A DNA stretch of 64,000 nt from NCBI GenBank assembly GCA_016779205.1, contig JADHOC010000017.1:56551-120550 (forward strand). The letters are read 5' to 3'. The notes under the pieces are model-generated. The model searched no databases, was not told where the DNA came from, and was given only the letters and a program-made list of their open reading frames with translations. This document shows, piece after piece, positions 38,162-46,128 of this stretch (within the stretch, counting starts at the first letter, position 1; each line of letters begins with the position of its first letter). Source of the DNA: Planctomycetota bacterium (GTDB lineage: Bacteria > Planctomycetota > UBA1135 > GCA-002686595). The position numbers and the translations under genes are program-made.

Positions 38162-38836
38162 TTGCAGAACACCGAAACGACTCCCCTCCCCCAGAGCACC
38201 CGCGCCCAGCCGGTCGTTCGGGGGACGAATCTCGCTGACCTCACGAGGCTCTACGACCCCGAGGTCATGCTCGTGACCGCTCCGCTCCCTCCGGGTGACG
38301 CGGCGCTGGCCCACGCGCAGGCCATGGCCGAGGCTGGTCCCCGGAGCTCCCAGGTTCAGGTCGCCACGCCGGACGGCGAGCCCACCGCCGGAGCCCTCGA
38401 CCAGCTCGCGCTCGCGGACGAGCCAGGCGCTCGAGCGTGGGGCACCTACCTCGAAGAGGTCACCGCCGTCTTCGCCGAGCTCCTGGGCGCCCACGTGGTC
38501 GGGGTCCGCCAGGTCGTCGCGGACGGCCCCCACTGCCCGCGATTCCACGTGGACCAGGTGGTGGCCCGGGGCGTGCTCAACGTACTCGGCGCCCGCACGG
38601 AGTGGCTCGACGACCGCGACGCCGACCGGACGCGGCTGGGGCATGCCGGTGGGCCCGACGACGCCACCTCAGGCCTCGTCCATCGCTGGGATCGGCTCGG
38701 GCGCGCCGGGTGCGGTGAGCTGGCGGTCTTCAAGGGGACGGCCTGCCCCCACGCGTCCGAGCGCGCCATCGTCCACCGCTCCCCTCCCTCAGACGGGAGC
38801 CCCCGGGTGGTCCTCACCCTGGATTGGATGGAGTGA
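38162..38836 (+). CDS. DUF1826-family protein
   Basis: A 224-residue protein of unknown function whose C-terminal half carries the DUF1826 pattern: CPRFHVDQVVARGVLNVLG, TEWLDDRDADR, GELAVFKGTACP and IVHRSPPSDGSPRVVLTLDW. The conserved His/Asp (FHVD) suggest a metal-binding role, but this is inference. The start is uncertain: TTG 38162 is the most family-like; an upstream start at 38066 would add 32 low-complexity residues. The 166 bp before it hold nothing clear. Confidence 0.8.
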   Translation: MQNTETTPLPQSTRAQPVVRGTNLADLTRLYDPEVMLVTAPLPPGDAALAHAQAMAEAGPRSSQVQVATPDGEPTAGALDQLALADEPGARAWGTYLEEVTAVFAELLGAHVVGVRQVVADGPHCPRFHVDQVVARGVLNVLGARTEWLDDRDADRTRLGHAGGPDDATSGLVHRWDRLGRAGCGELAVFKGTACPHASERAIVHRSPPSDGSPRVVLTLDWME

Positions 38837-38932
38837 GGACCCAGGGCGCCCCAAGGGTCTCCCCGTGGGTTCAGCCCATGGCCACGAGGCGCCTGCTCCC
38901 TGGGAAGGCAACGAACCACCACGGAACCCACC

Positions 38933-39145
38933 ATGGACATCACCACCTACACCGGCTGGCGCGAGTGCATCGAGATCCACTGCGGCATCCCGCTGACGCC
39001 AGCGTTCGTCTCCGAGCGCCTCACTGAACTGCGAGACCGCGCACATCCGAAGACCAAGGAGTTCGCCAAACACTACGGCGACCACCATCTGGAGCGCACG
39101 ATCGGGTGGTTCGAGCAAGCTGAAGCCGAGCTCGCGAGCAGCTGA
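38933..39145 (+). CDS. Small conserved-looking hypothetical protein
   Basis: A 70-residue protein: TYTGWRECIEIHCGIPLTPAF, then charged helices ending AEAELASS. Composition and codon use resemble real genes here. GGAACC before the ATG could serve as a ribosome-binding site. Family not recognised. Confidence 0.6.
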   Translation: MDITTYTGWRECIEIHCGIPLTPAFVSERLTELRDRAHPKTKEFAKHYGDHHLERTIGWFEQAEAELASS

Positions 39146-39208
39146 TCCGGCCGCCCTCCGCCCCTGGCGCAGCCCCGGGGTCAGCGCCCGCTCGCGGGCC
39201 AGGCCGGC

Positions 39209-39619
39209 TCAGTTGAGGATGACGTAGTGGACATCGACGCCGTGGCGCGTCATCACCCGCGTGGACATCTGCACCGGGTCCGGCGGTGCCCCGACGCCAG
39301 CGAAGCTGACCTCGAGATTCTGGTCATCCAGCCAGCTCACCTGGATGCCCTGGAAGCTACTCCAGGTCTTGTTCTTCCCCAGCAGCCCGTCGAATGGATC
39401 AAGGGGCTCACCGGCGGGATTGAGGGTCACGTTGTGGAACGTGTAGCCCGCAGCCCCGCCTCCTTCGCAATAGAAGCTCGTCGCGACCTTGGTCCCGTCC
39501 GGGCTGGCCACTTGCTGGAGCACCTCGACCGTCGGCTCTTCCCCTGCGAAGCACCCCACGCTCACGGCGAGGCCGACGGAGGCGACGGCGGTCCAGGGGT
39601 TGAGGAGGCGACGAATCAT
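39209..39619 (-). CDS. Small lipoprotein of unknown function
   Basis: A 136-residue protein with a lipoprotein signal (VGLAVSVGCFAGEE). The mature domain is beta-rich: VASPDGTKVATSFYCEGGG, GIQVSWLDDQNLEVSF and HYVILN at the end. A similar pattern occurs in uncharacterised DUF5412-type proteins, but I cannot confirm the family. AGGAACACC immediately before the ATG is a Shine-Dalgarno-type site, unlike many neighbours. Confidence 0.7.
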   Translation of the reverse strand: MIRRLLNPWTAVASVGLAVSVGCFAGEEPTVEVLQQVASPDGTKVATSFYCEGGGAAGYTFHNVTLNPAGEPLDPFDGLLGKNKTWSSFQGIQVSWLDDQNLEVSFAGVGAPPDPVQMSTRVMTRHGVDVHYVILN

Positions 39620-39812
39620 GGTGTTCCTGTGGGTTGAGAAGGCGAGCGAGGGCGGCCTCAAGGCGCCGGCACAAAGCACTGCCCGGCAAAGCTTCCGTGA
39701 TGGTCCTCCATGGGAGCCCTGGCGTCAAGCCCGGGCCAGACCAGCGGCCATCAGATGAGCAGCGGGAGACGACCCCTCGCGGGGCCGTCCGGTCCCCCTC
39801 TCTCGTCGAGGC

Positions 39813-41258
39813 TCAGCGCGACCAGCTGGACATGCTCTCGATCAGGTAGGTGAGGAGCTCGGAGACCTTGACCTTCTCCTGCTGCATCGAGTCACGGTGC
39901 CGGACCGTGACCACGTCGTCCGAGAGCGTGTCCCCGTCGACGGTCACGCAGAAGGGCGTGCCGATCTCATCCTGGCGACGATAGCGGCGGCCGATGGCGG
40001 CCTTCTCGTCGTAGAAGGTGCTCATGCGAGCCTTCCCGAGGAGCGCCTCGATCTCGCGGGCCTTCTCGGGCATCCCGTCCTTCTTCACCAGCGGGAACAC
40101 CGCACACGTGATCGGCGCGATCTCGGGGTGGAAGCGCAGGACCACGCGGGTGTCCTTCTCCAGCTCCTCCTCCTCGTAGGCGTCGATGAGGAAGGTGAGC
40201 GCCATGCGGTTGATGCCGCCGGCGGGCTCGATGACGTAGGGCGTGTAGTGCTCCTTGGTCTGCGGGTCGAAGAAGACCAGGTCGGTCCCGGAAGCCTCGC
40301 TGTGGCGCTTGAGGTCGAAGTCGGTCCGGCAGGCGATGCCCTCGAGCTCGCCCCAGCCGAAGGGGTATTCGTACTCGATGTCGGCGGTGGCCGTCGAGTA
40401 GTGCGCGAGCTCCGAGACCTCGTGCTCCCGCATGCGGAGCTTCTCCTCACGGATGCCGAGCTCGGTGTACCAGTCGAAGCGCGCCTTGCGCCAGTAGTCG
40501 TACCACTGCTGCTCCTCGGCAGGCGGCACGAAGAACTCCATCTCGGCCTGCTCGAACTCCCGCGTACGGAAGACGAAGTTGCCGGGCGTGATCTCGTTGC
40601 GGAAGCTCTTGCCGATCTGCGCGATGCCGAAGGGCGGCTTCTGGCGCGACGACTCGAGGACGTTCTTGAAGTTGAGGAAGATGCCCTGCGCCGTCTCGGG
40701 CCGCAGGTACGCGATGTTGTCCTCGCTCTGCAGGGCCCCGATGTACGTCTTGAACATCAGGTTGAACTGCCGCACCTCCGTCCAGTCATCCGTGCCGCTG
40801 ATGGGGCACTTGATTCCGGCCTCGGCGATGAGCGCGCCCATGGCGTCGTTGTCCCCGAGCGCCGCGTTGAGCTTCTCCTGCAGGGCCGCCGCCTGCTCCG
40901 TACGACCCTTCTTCTCGTACTTGGCGATCTTCCCCTCGATCAGGTGATCGGCGCGGTAGCGCTGCTTCGAGGTCTTGTTGTCGATCAGCGGGTCAGAGAA
41001 GCCGCCCACGTGGCCCGAGGTGATCCAGGTCTGGGGGTTCTGGATGATGGCCGAATCCAGCCCGACCACGTCGGTGCGAGCGGTGACCGTCCGCGACCAC
41101 CAGGCGTCCTTGACCCGGCGGAGCAGCTCCACGCCGAGGGGCCCGTAGTCGTACGTGTTCCCGATACCCCCGTAGATCTCGGAGGCCGGGAAGACGAACC
41201 CCCTGCGCTTGCAGAGGGAGACGATGGTGTCCATGAAGCTGGGCTTGGGCTTCGCCAT
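39813..41258 (-). CDS. glyQS: Glycyl-tRNA synthetase, homodimeric (alpha2) type
   Basis: A 481-residue class II synthetase. Motifs: FVFPASEIYGGIGNTYDYGPLG, the motif 2 region LRPETAQGIFLNFKNV, IGKSFRNEITPGNFVFRTREFEQAE, and motif 3 in EPAGGINRMALTF; the anticodon-binding domain follows. This is the single-chain type shared with archaea, eukaryotes, Firmicutes and Deinococcus, not the alpha2beta2 GlyQ/GlyS of proteobacteria. ATG 41258 (MAKPKPSFMD) is chosen; the longer frame from 41363 is non-homologous. The 193 bp beyond its stop hold nothing clear. Confidence 0.95.
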   Translation of the reverse strand: MAKPKPSFMDTIVSLCKRRGFVFPASEIYGGIGNTYDYGPLGVELLRRVKDAWWSRTVTARTDVVGLDSAIIQNPQTWITSGHVGGFSDPLIDNKTSKQRYRADHLIEGKIAKYEKKGRTEQAAALQEKLNAALGDNDAMGALIAEAGIKCPISGTDDWTEVRQFNLMFKTYIGALQSEDNIAYLRPETAQGIFLNFKNVLESSRQKPPFGIAQIGKSFRNEITPGNFVFRTREFEQAEMEFFVPPAEEQQWYDYWRKARFDWYTELGIREEKLRMREHEVSELAHYSTATADIEYEYPFGWGELEGIACRTDFDLKRHSEASGTDLVFFDPQTKEHYTPYVIEPAGGINRMALTFLIDAYEEEELEKDTRVVLRFHPEIAPITCAVFPLVKKDGMPEKAREIEALLGKARMSTFYDEKAAIGRRYRRQDEIGTPFCVTVDGDTLSDDVVTVRHRDSMQQEKVKVSELLTYLIESMSSWSR

Positions 41259-41361
41259 GATCAAATACGCGCGAGGAGGAGCGAGGGAGCGGGCCGGGGA
41301 GTCTATCGGCCGGACGCGCCGGAATCGTGCGCCCAGCCCCGAAGATGGCAAGCTCTCCCCC

Positions 41362-41772
41362 ATGAACGACGCCGCGCGAGAGCTGGTCCGGTCCCTGGGC
41401 CTCCAGCCCCACCCCGAGGGTGGGTTCTACCGGGAGACGTTCCGCTCCGCCGTGGAGGTCCCGGCCCACGGCGGGACACGGAGGGCGGTCACCAGCATCC
41501 TGTTCCTCCTGCCCACGGGCGCCCGGAGCCGCCTGCACCGGGTCAGGAGCGACGAGATCTGGCTCCACCAGCAGGGTGACGAGGTCCGCCTCACCATCGG
41601 TGAGGAGGAGGTGCGGCTGGGGCAGGGCGGCTCCGCGACGCTCCAGGCCGTGGTCCCCCCCGACGTGTGGCAGGCCGCCGAGTGCCTCCCAGGGGACGCG
41701 GGCTACGCGCTGGTCGGCTGCGTGGTGGCGCCCGGGTTCGAGTTCGATGACTTCGAGCTCACGGAAGACTGA
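41362..41772 (+). CDS. Cupin, DUF985 family
   Basis: A 136-residue single cupin. LGLQPHPEGGFYRETFRS, TSILFLLPTGARSRLHRV and SDEIWLHQQGD are typical of DUF985 proteins. Known relatives bind sugars or nucleotides without agreed function. Divergent from glyQS across ~100 bp. Confidence 0.9.
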   Translation: MNDAARELVRSLGLQPHPEGGFYRETFRSAVEVPAHGGTRRAVTSILFLLPTGARSRLHRVRSDEIWLHQQGDEVRLTIGEEEVRLGQGGSATLQAVVPPDVWQAAECLPGDAGYALVGCVVAPGFEFDDFELTED

Positions 41773-41789
41773 GGCTCGCCGGCCCCCAG

Positions 41790-41795
41790 TAGGCT
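41790..41795 (+). promoter_or_regulatory. Putative -10 element, leaderless promoter of the PDZ/toroid gene
   Basis: TAGGCT ends 6 nt before the ATG at 41802, identical in hexamer and spacing to the element upstream of the symporter gene at 10936. Confidence 0.4.
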
Positions 41796-41801
41796 CGGGC
41801 C

Positions 41802-43724
41802 ATGCGCTGGATCCTCCCCTTCCCCCTCGCACTCCTCACCCTCGCGGCCCCGAGCCGCGCTGACCTCCTCGCGGAGAAGGCCCCCGCGGAGCTCACCGGG
41901 AGCAAGACGGTGCGCCTCGCGGAGGTGCGCGGCGAGGAGATCCTCGCGGTCGGCAAGCGCACCTCCGCCGGCCTGCGGGTCGCCGTCCCGGCGCGCCCCG
42001 ACTCGGATGGGAAGAAGAAGCTCTCCGCCGGCGGCTGGTTCCTCGTGGTCGAGGCCGACCTCCGCAAGGCCAAGGCCGACGCGGAGGTCTGGGTCCGCTG
42101 GAAGGACGCCTCCACCGAGTGGGCCGCGATCGACTGGAATGGCCTCGAAGAGGACCCAGAGAAGGAGGACCCAGAGAAGGAGGCCCCCGCGAACGAGTCC
42201 GCCACCGCACCGGTGGCCGGGCGAGTAAAGGCCGCGGCGCTCGCGGGGCGAGTCCTCGCTCTGGTTCCGCTCCCCGACGGCACAGCGCGGGAGCTCGACG
42301 TCGAGTTCGAGAACCGCGGGAGGAAGCTCTCCGTCCGCGCCGCGCGGGTCATGCGCTTCCACGACGCGCCGAGCCGCGCCATGCGCGGCAAGGCCAATGG
42401 CCCCTTCGGCCCCGACCAGATCGGCTGCGGCATGCTCGGCTTCACGGCCCTCACCGAGCACCAGCACACCGCGTTCAACCTGATCGACGTCCGGAGCGGC
42501 GGACCGGCGGCAGCAGCGGGCCTCCAGCGAGGGGACCTCGTGGTCGCCGTTGCGGGCAAGCCCCTCGGGCGGTCGAGCCTCGCCCCCGGCTGGGACTGGT
42601 TCGAGGGCAGCCACGAGGCGGCCCTCGGCCGGGCCATCGAGCGCGCCCTCGAGGACGGCCAGTCGACCGTGGAGCTCACCTACCTCCGCCCCGCGGAAGG
42701 ACCCTCGCCGGCCGTCCGCACGGCGTCCATCTCTCTCCCCTTCGAGGGTCCCATCGGCCCCCGCTTCCCCCTCTCCGGCCCCGGCGCCGACCGCTTCCGC
42801 GCGGACCTTGTGGGCTGGGCCATCGGCCACCAGAAGCGCAACGGCTCCTGGCCCGGGACGGACGCGGTGAACCCGGCCGTGGGTGCGCTGGCCCTCCTGG
42901 GGACCGGCGACGACCAGCACCTGGAAGCCGTGAAGCGCTCGGTGGATCGGGTCATGGAGATGAACCCGAGCCCCTCCGCGATGAAGGGGCTCGCGTACTG
43001 GTCCATCGCCTTCCACGGGATGCTGCTGTGCGAGTACCACCTGCGGACCGGCGACGAGAGCGTCCTGCCCTGGGTCGAGGAGGCCGCCCGCTGGCTCCCC
43101 ACCACCACCCACGAGTGCAAGTGGGGCATGCAGGCCTTCGGCCACGGCCCGGACGGCCTGCCCTACGACAACAAGGCGCTCATGGCCCCGGCAGCGCACC
43201 TGCTCGTGTTCGACGCCCTGGCGCGGCGCGCCGGGGTGGAGTCTCGGATCTGGGAGCACATCGAGCCCTACGTTCGCCACAGCTGGTCGAACCCCGACGA
43301 CGGCGGGCACGGCGCCATGGGCTACAACGCGTCCTACCGGGACAAGGGCGAGTTCTGGTCCCGCACCGGGCTCTGCGCCCTGGCCGAGGTGCTGCGGGGG
43401 GATCGCGCCGACCTGGCCCCGCTCCTCTGCGTCCTCATGGAGGAGCGTCACCCCTGGATGCTGAACAGCCACGCCTACGGCGAGCCGGGCGCCGCCCTCG
43501 GGCTCCTCTCCCTGGCCGTGGTGAAGCCGAAGGCCTTCGAGGAGATCATCCCCCGGTGGCGCTGGCGCTTCCTCTGCTCGTGGGAGCCGGGCTACGGGCT
43601 GCGCTACTCGACGCCCCACATGGGGGCGCCGTACCTCGGGGAGGAGGCCATCGTGAACCTCGCCTACCTGCTGCTGCTCTCCACCGAGAACGACGGGCTG
43701 CTCATGAGCACCGCCCCGAAGTGA
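41802..43724 (+). CDS. Exported PDZ plus alpha/alpha-toroid protein (DUF6288-like)
   Basis: A 640-residue secreted protein. Signal peptide ~1-20; an SH3/PDZ-associated N-terminal region with a small acidic repeat (EEDPEKEDPEKE); a PDZ-like segment (VRSGGPAAAAGLQRGDLVVAVAG). The C-terminal half of ~300 residues (VGWAIGHQKRNGSWPGTDAV, GMLLCEYHLRTGDESVLPWV, GYNASYRDKGEFWSRTGL) forms repeated helix pairs like the prenyltransferase/DUF6288 toroid. Likely periplasmic. Function unknown. Converges on the TPR lipoprotein gene, with 18 bp between stops. Confidence 0.8.
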   Translation: MRWILPFPLALLTLAAPSRADLLAEKAPAELTGSKTVRLAEVRGEEILAVGKRTSAGLRVAVPARPDSDGKKKLSAGGWFLVVEADLRKAKADAEVWVRWKDASTEWAAIDWNGLEEDPEKEDPEKEAPANESATAPVAGRVKAAALAGRVLALVPLPDGTARELDVEFENRGRKLSVRAARVMRFHDAPSRAMRGKANGPFGPDQIGCGMLGFTALTEHQHTAFNLIDVRSGGPAAAAGLQRGDLVVAVAGKPLGRSSLAPGWDWFEGSHEAALGRAIERALEDGQSTVELTYLRPAEGPSPAVRTASISLPFEGPIGPRFPLSGPGADRFRADLVGWAIGHQKRNGSWPGTDAVNPAVGALALLGTGDDQHLEAVKRSVDRVMEMNPSPSAMKGLAYWSIAFHGMLLCEYHLRTGDESVLPWVEEAARWLPTTTHECKWGMQAFGHGPDGLPYDNKALMAPAAHLLVFDALARRAGVESRIWEHIEPYVRHSWSNPDDGGHGAMGYNASYRDKGEFWSRTGLCALAEVLRGDRADLAPLLCVLMEERHPWMLNSHAYGEPGAALGLLSLAVVKPKAFEEIIPRWRWRFLCSWEPGYGLRYSTPHMGAPYLGEEAIVNLAYLLLLSTENDGLLMSTAPK

Positions 43725-43742
43725 GCCGCGCGGAGGAGCCGC

Positions 43743-44516
43743 TCACTCGGCGAGCCGCGCCGCGTGGACGCGGGCCACGTCCCCCATGTAGTACGGGCTG
43801 GTGTGCTCGGTGGCCGCGATCTCGATGGCGGCCTTGGCCTCCTCTGGCCGACCCATCACCTCGTTGAAGAGGCCCACGTACAGGTAGGCGTAGAAGAGCG
43901 CCGACTCGCTCTGGGCTGTTCCGTCCGCCGCCTTCGCGGCCTCGAGCACGTGGATCGGCGTCGAGCGGCCGGCGAACATCTCGAGCACCTCCATCATGGG
44001 CACGCGGGAGTCCGGGGCCACGGGCAGGAGCCGCTGGCGGGCGGCGTCGACGCCGTCCGTGCGGGCGACGCAGAGGAAGTGCCAGGCGGCGTTCTCCACG
44101 TCATTGGCGTTGACCGTGCGGTGCAGCTCGAACTGCGCCGCGCCGTCGGCGTAGCGACCGGCGTAGTAGTGCGCGATTCCCCGCCGCCAGTGGTGGGCCT
44201 CGAGCCCCGGCTCGAGCGCCACCGCCGCGTCGAAGTCTGCGATCGCCTCGTCAAAGCGCCCGGCCTTGAGGTGCTCGTCGCCCCGGCGGTCGAGCTCGGA
44301 CCAGGAGAGCTCCTCGACCTCGGGCTCAGGCTCCGAGGCGCCCGCGGTCTCGGCGCCGTCGGCCGCAGCGGGGCTCTCGGCGGGAGGGGCCACGGCGGGG
44401 GCCGCCGGGGAGGCCGCCTCCGCGGCCGAGGGCTCCTCCGCGGGCGTCGCGGGCGCGCCACACCCGGCGATCCAGAGGGCGGCCACGAGCACAGGCAGGG
44501 TCGACTGGGACTTCAT
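43743..44516 (-). CDS. TPR-containing lipoprotein
   Basis: A 257-residue lipoprotein: signal ending WIAGCGAP, a ~55-residue Ala/Pro/Glu linker, then TPR-like helices (RRGDEHLKAGRFDEAIADFD, ALEPGLEAHHWRRGIAHYYAGRY). The middle resembles the tetratricopeptide repeats of outer-membrane assembly proteins, but no partner is obvious. CATACT lies 6 nt upstream of the ATG. Confidence 0.85.
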   Translation of the reverse strand: MKSQSTLPVLVAALWIAGCGAPATPAEEPSAAEAASPAAPAVAPPAESPAAADGAETAGASEPEPEVEELSWSELDRRGDEHLKAGRFDEAIADFDAAVALEPGLEAHHWRRGIAHYYAGRYADGAAQFELHRTVNANDVENAAWHFLCVARTDGVDAARQRLLPVAPDSRVPMMEVLEMFAGRSTPIHVLEAAKAADGTAQSESALFYAYLYVGLFNEVMGRPEEAKAAIEIAATEHTSPYYMGDVARVHAARLAE

Positions 44517-44522
44517 GGGCGG

Positions 44523-44528
44523 AGTATG
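44523..44528 (-). promoter_or_regulatory. Putative -10 element of the TPR lipoprotein gene
   Basis: CATACT on the minus strand ends 6 nt before the ATG at 44516, the spacing of the other leaderless-type elements here. The first base deviates from TANNNT. Confidence 0.25.
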
Positions 44529-44564
44529 CCACCCGCCCCCGGCGGGCGCTCCCCCCCATGAACG

Positions 44565-44602
44565 GGCAGGGGCCGGCGCGGTCTCCCGCGCCGGCCCCTG
44601 CC
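44565..44602 (-). terminator. Strong hairpin downstream of the thioredoxin-like selenoprotein gene
   Basis: A perfect 16-bp inverted repeat (GGCAGGGGCCGGCGCG / CGCGCCGGCCCCTGCC) with a 6-nt loop lies 21 nt beyond the TGA at 44624. No T-tract. It marks the 3' end of the joined gene, not of its upstream half. Confidence 0.6.
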
Positions 44603-44623
44603 GCCCTGGTCATCCAGCCTCGA

Positions 44624-45847
44624 TCAGAGGCCTGACTTGCGCTTCTTGGGCGCGGGGATCAGCGGGACGGCGCGGACCGAGCCACGCTTGCCGCTGGCCG
44701 GCTTGGCCGCCGGCTCCTCCTCCCCGTAGTGGCCACGCTCGAAGTCCGTGACACCCATCTCCACGAGGAGCGTGTCCACGGCGCGGTCCATCGCTTCACC
44801 GCGGACGCCCTGGTAGCGGATCTTGCCCTCGGCATCGAGGACGTAGATCGTGGGCCATCCGGTGACGCCCCACTGGCTGGCGATCGGGCCGCCGGTGGAG
44901 CCACCGTCGAAGAAGCTACGCCACGTCACGCCCATCTCGGGCCGACGCTCTCTGTAACGCTTCTCGTTGTCGCTGTTGATTCCAACGAGAGCAAAGGGCT
45001 GATCCTCCAGACGCTTCACGAGCGTCTTTTCGTGCGGGATCATCGCAACGCACGGGCCTCACCAGAAGCCCCAGAAGTCCAGGACAGTGACCTTGCCCTT
45101 GAAGTCGGAGAGCTTCATGTCGTTGCCGTCGATGTCCTTGCCGACGATCTCCGGGGCCGTCATGCCGAGCTGCAGGCGCTCGACCTTGAACACCTGCCCG
45201 TTCGCCCGCTGACCGTACTTGGTCTCGGGGTAGGCCGCAGCGACGGCACGGTAGCGGTCGAGGGCGGGCTTGCGCTCCTCGAGGGTCCCTCGGCGGTCGT
45301 CCACGAGGGTCGCCCGGTTGTAGGCGGCCTCGGCGGCGACGTCCTGGCTGGAGGCCAGCTGCCCGATCATGACCAGCAGCGCGTCGGTGGTCTCCTGGGC
45401 CATGGCGTCGCCACGGCTGCGCATCATCACGGCGCGCGGGAGCTTCTCGTGGGGCGCGCTCGCGTCCGTGAGGAGCGTCACGATTCGGCGCGTGAAGTCC
45501 GACTCCTGCTGGGCCTTCGGGACGGCGTCGCCCGGGACATAGTGCTCGACGCACCACATCTGAGCACGGGTCGACCCCTGGGCCGCGGCCTCGTTGAAGC
45601 GGGGCCAGAAGTCCGGCTCCACCTGGGGGAGGCGCTCGGGACGCGGCGCGTTCGGGTCCTTCTCGTAGGCCGCACGCCAGGCGTTCGAGCGAGCCATGAG
45701 CTCCTCGCGCCAGTCGGCGTAGGCATCGTCGTACTCCTCTTCGAGCGCGATCACGGACTGCAGGAGCGCCTGAGCGTCCTGGTCCTGCGCTTGGAGAGGC
45801 GCCGCGAGAGCCAGGAAGCTGGTCGCGGCAATCAAGCTCATCTTCAT
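44624..45847 (-). CDS. TlpA-like thioredoxin-domain protein, probable selenoprotein (in-frame TGA at 45059-45061)
   Basis: Read through the TGA this is one 407-residue exported protein: signal peptide (~1-21, ending LQAQ), a ~200-residue helical domain (EEYDDAYADWREELMARSN and further), then a TlpA/redoxin thioredoxin fold. The active site reads TVLDFWGFW-U-GPCVAMIPHE. TGA is residue 263, where family members have the first Cys of WCGPC; Cys266 is the resolving Cys. The frame continues 144 residues with proper family sequence (FALVGINSDN, and cis-Pro in WGVTGWPTIYVLDAEG) and a Lys-rich tail. The downstream half cannot be a separate thioredoxin because it lacks the first strands. Alternatives: a nonsense mutation or a sequencing error. 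As a reductase it would act on disulfides in the periplasm. Confidence 0.78.
45009..45027 (-). promoter_or_regulatory. Candidate SECIS hairpin downstream of the UGA
   Basis: Seven perfect base pairs (AGACGCU / AGCGUCU) around a 5-nt loop CGUGA. The apical loop starts 39 nt after the UGA, slightly further than the usual bacterial window as I know it, with a G in the first two loop bases. A second hairpin, 6 bp (CGTGCG / CGCACG) with a 12-nt loop, lies at 45031-45054, closer to the UGA. Either could be the selenocysteine insertion element. Confidence 0.4.
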
Positions 45848-45853
45848 GGTGCT

Positions 45854-45859
45854 GGTCTA
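45854..45859 (-). promoter_or_regulatory. Putative -10 element, leaderless promoter of the selenoprotein gene
   Basis: TAGACC on the minus strand ends 6 nt before the ATG at 45847. The last base deviates from TANNNT. The 281-bp divergent gap to mqnC shows no other clear element on this side. Confidence 0.3.
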
Positions 45860-46113
45860 CGCCCTCGGGGCGCTGGGGTGGAGAACGCCCGGACGTGGAT
45901 CGGTCCGGGACGCGTTGGCGCCGGGCCTGGCCCGGCACAGCTCCCAAGGTACCCCCGAGCACGCACCTTTGGACCCCCTATCTGCGGCGCGGGGTCACGG
46001 AACGCGCTCCCGGGGCCCTCCTGCCGGGCCTCCGGCGCGGAGTGACCCCGCGAGGCCCCCGCCCGCTCACCCAAGAGGATCGTTCCAGGGGTAAGAAGCC
46101 GCAGGGAATCGCC

Positions 46114-46119
46114 TAGGAT
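46114..46119 (+). promoter_or_regulatory. Putative -10 element of mqnC
   Basis: TAGGAT ends 9 nt before the mqnC ATG at 46129, again implying a very short or absent leader. Confidence 0.35.
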
Positions 46120-46128
46120 CTCCGCGCC

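Noticed and set aside
42149..42184. Small in-frame DNA repeat (GAGGACCCAGAGAAG-like) in the PDZ/toroid gene
   Set aside because: Two and a half copies of a short acidic linker; ordinary low complexity, not a mobile or regulatory repeat.
45059..45847. Two separate genes, a 262-residue protein and a 139-residue protein starting at 45043
   Set aside because: Neither half is a complete thioredoxin; the fold is only complete when the TGA is read through, and the active-site motif straddles the TGA.
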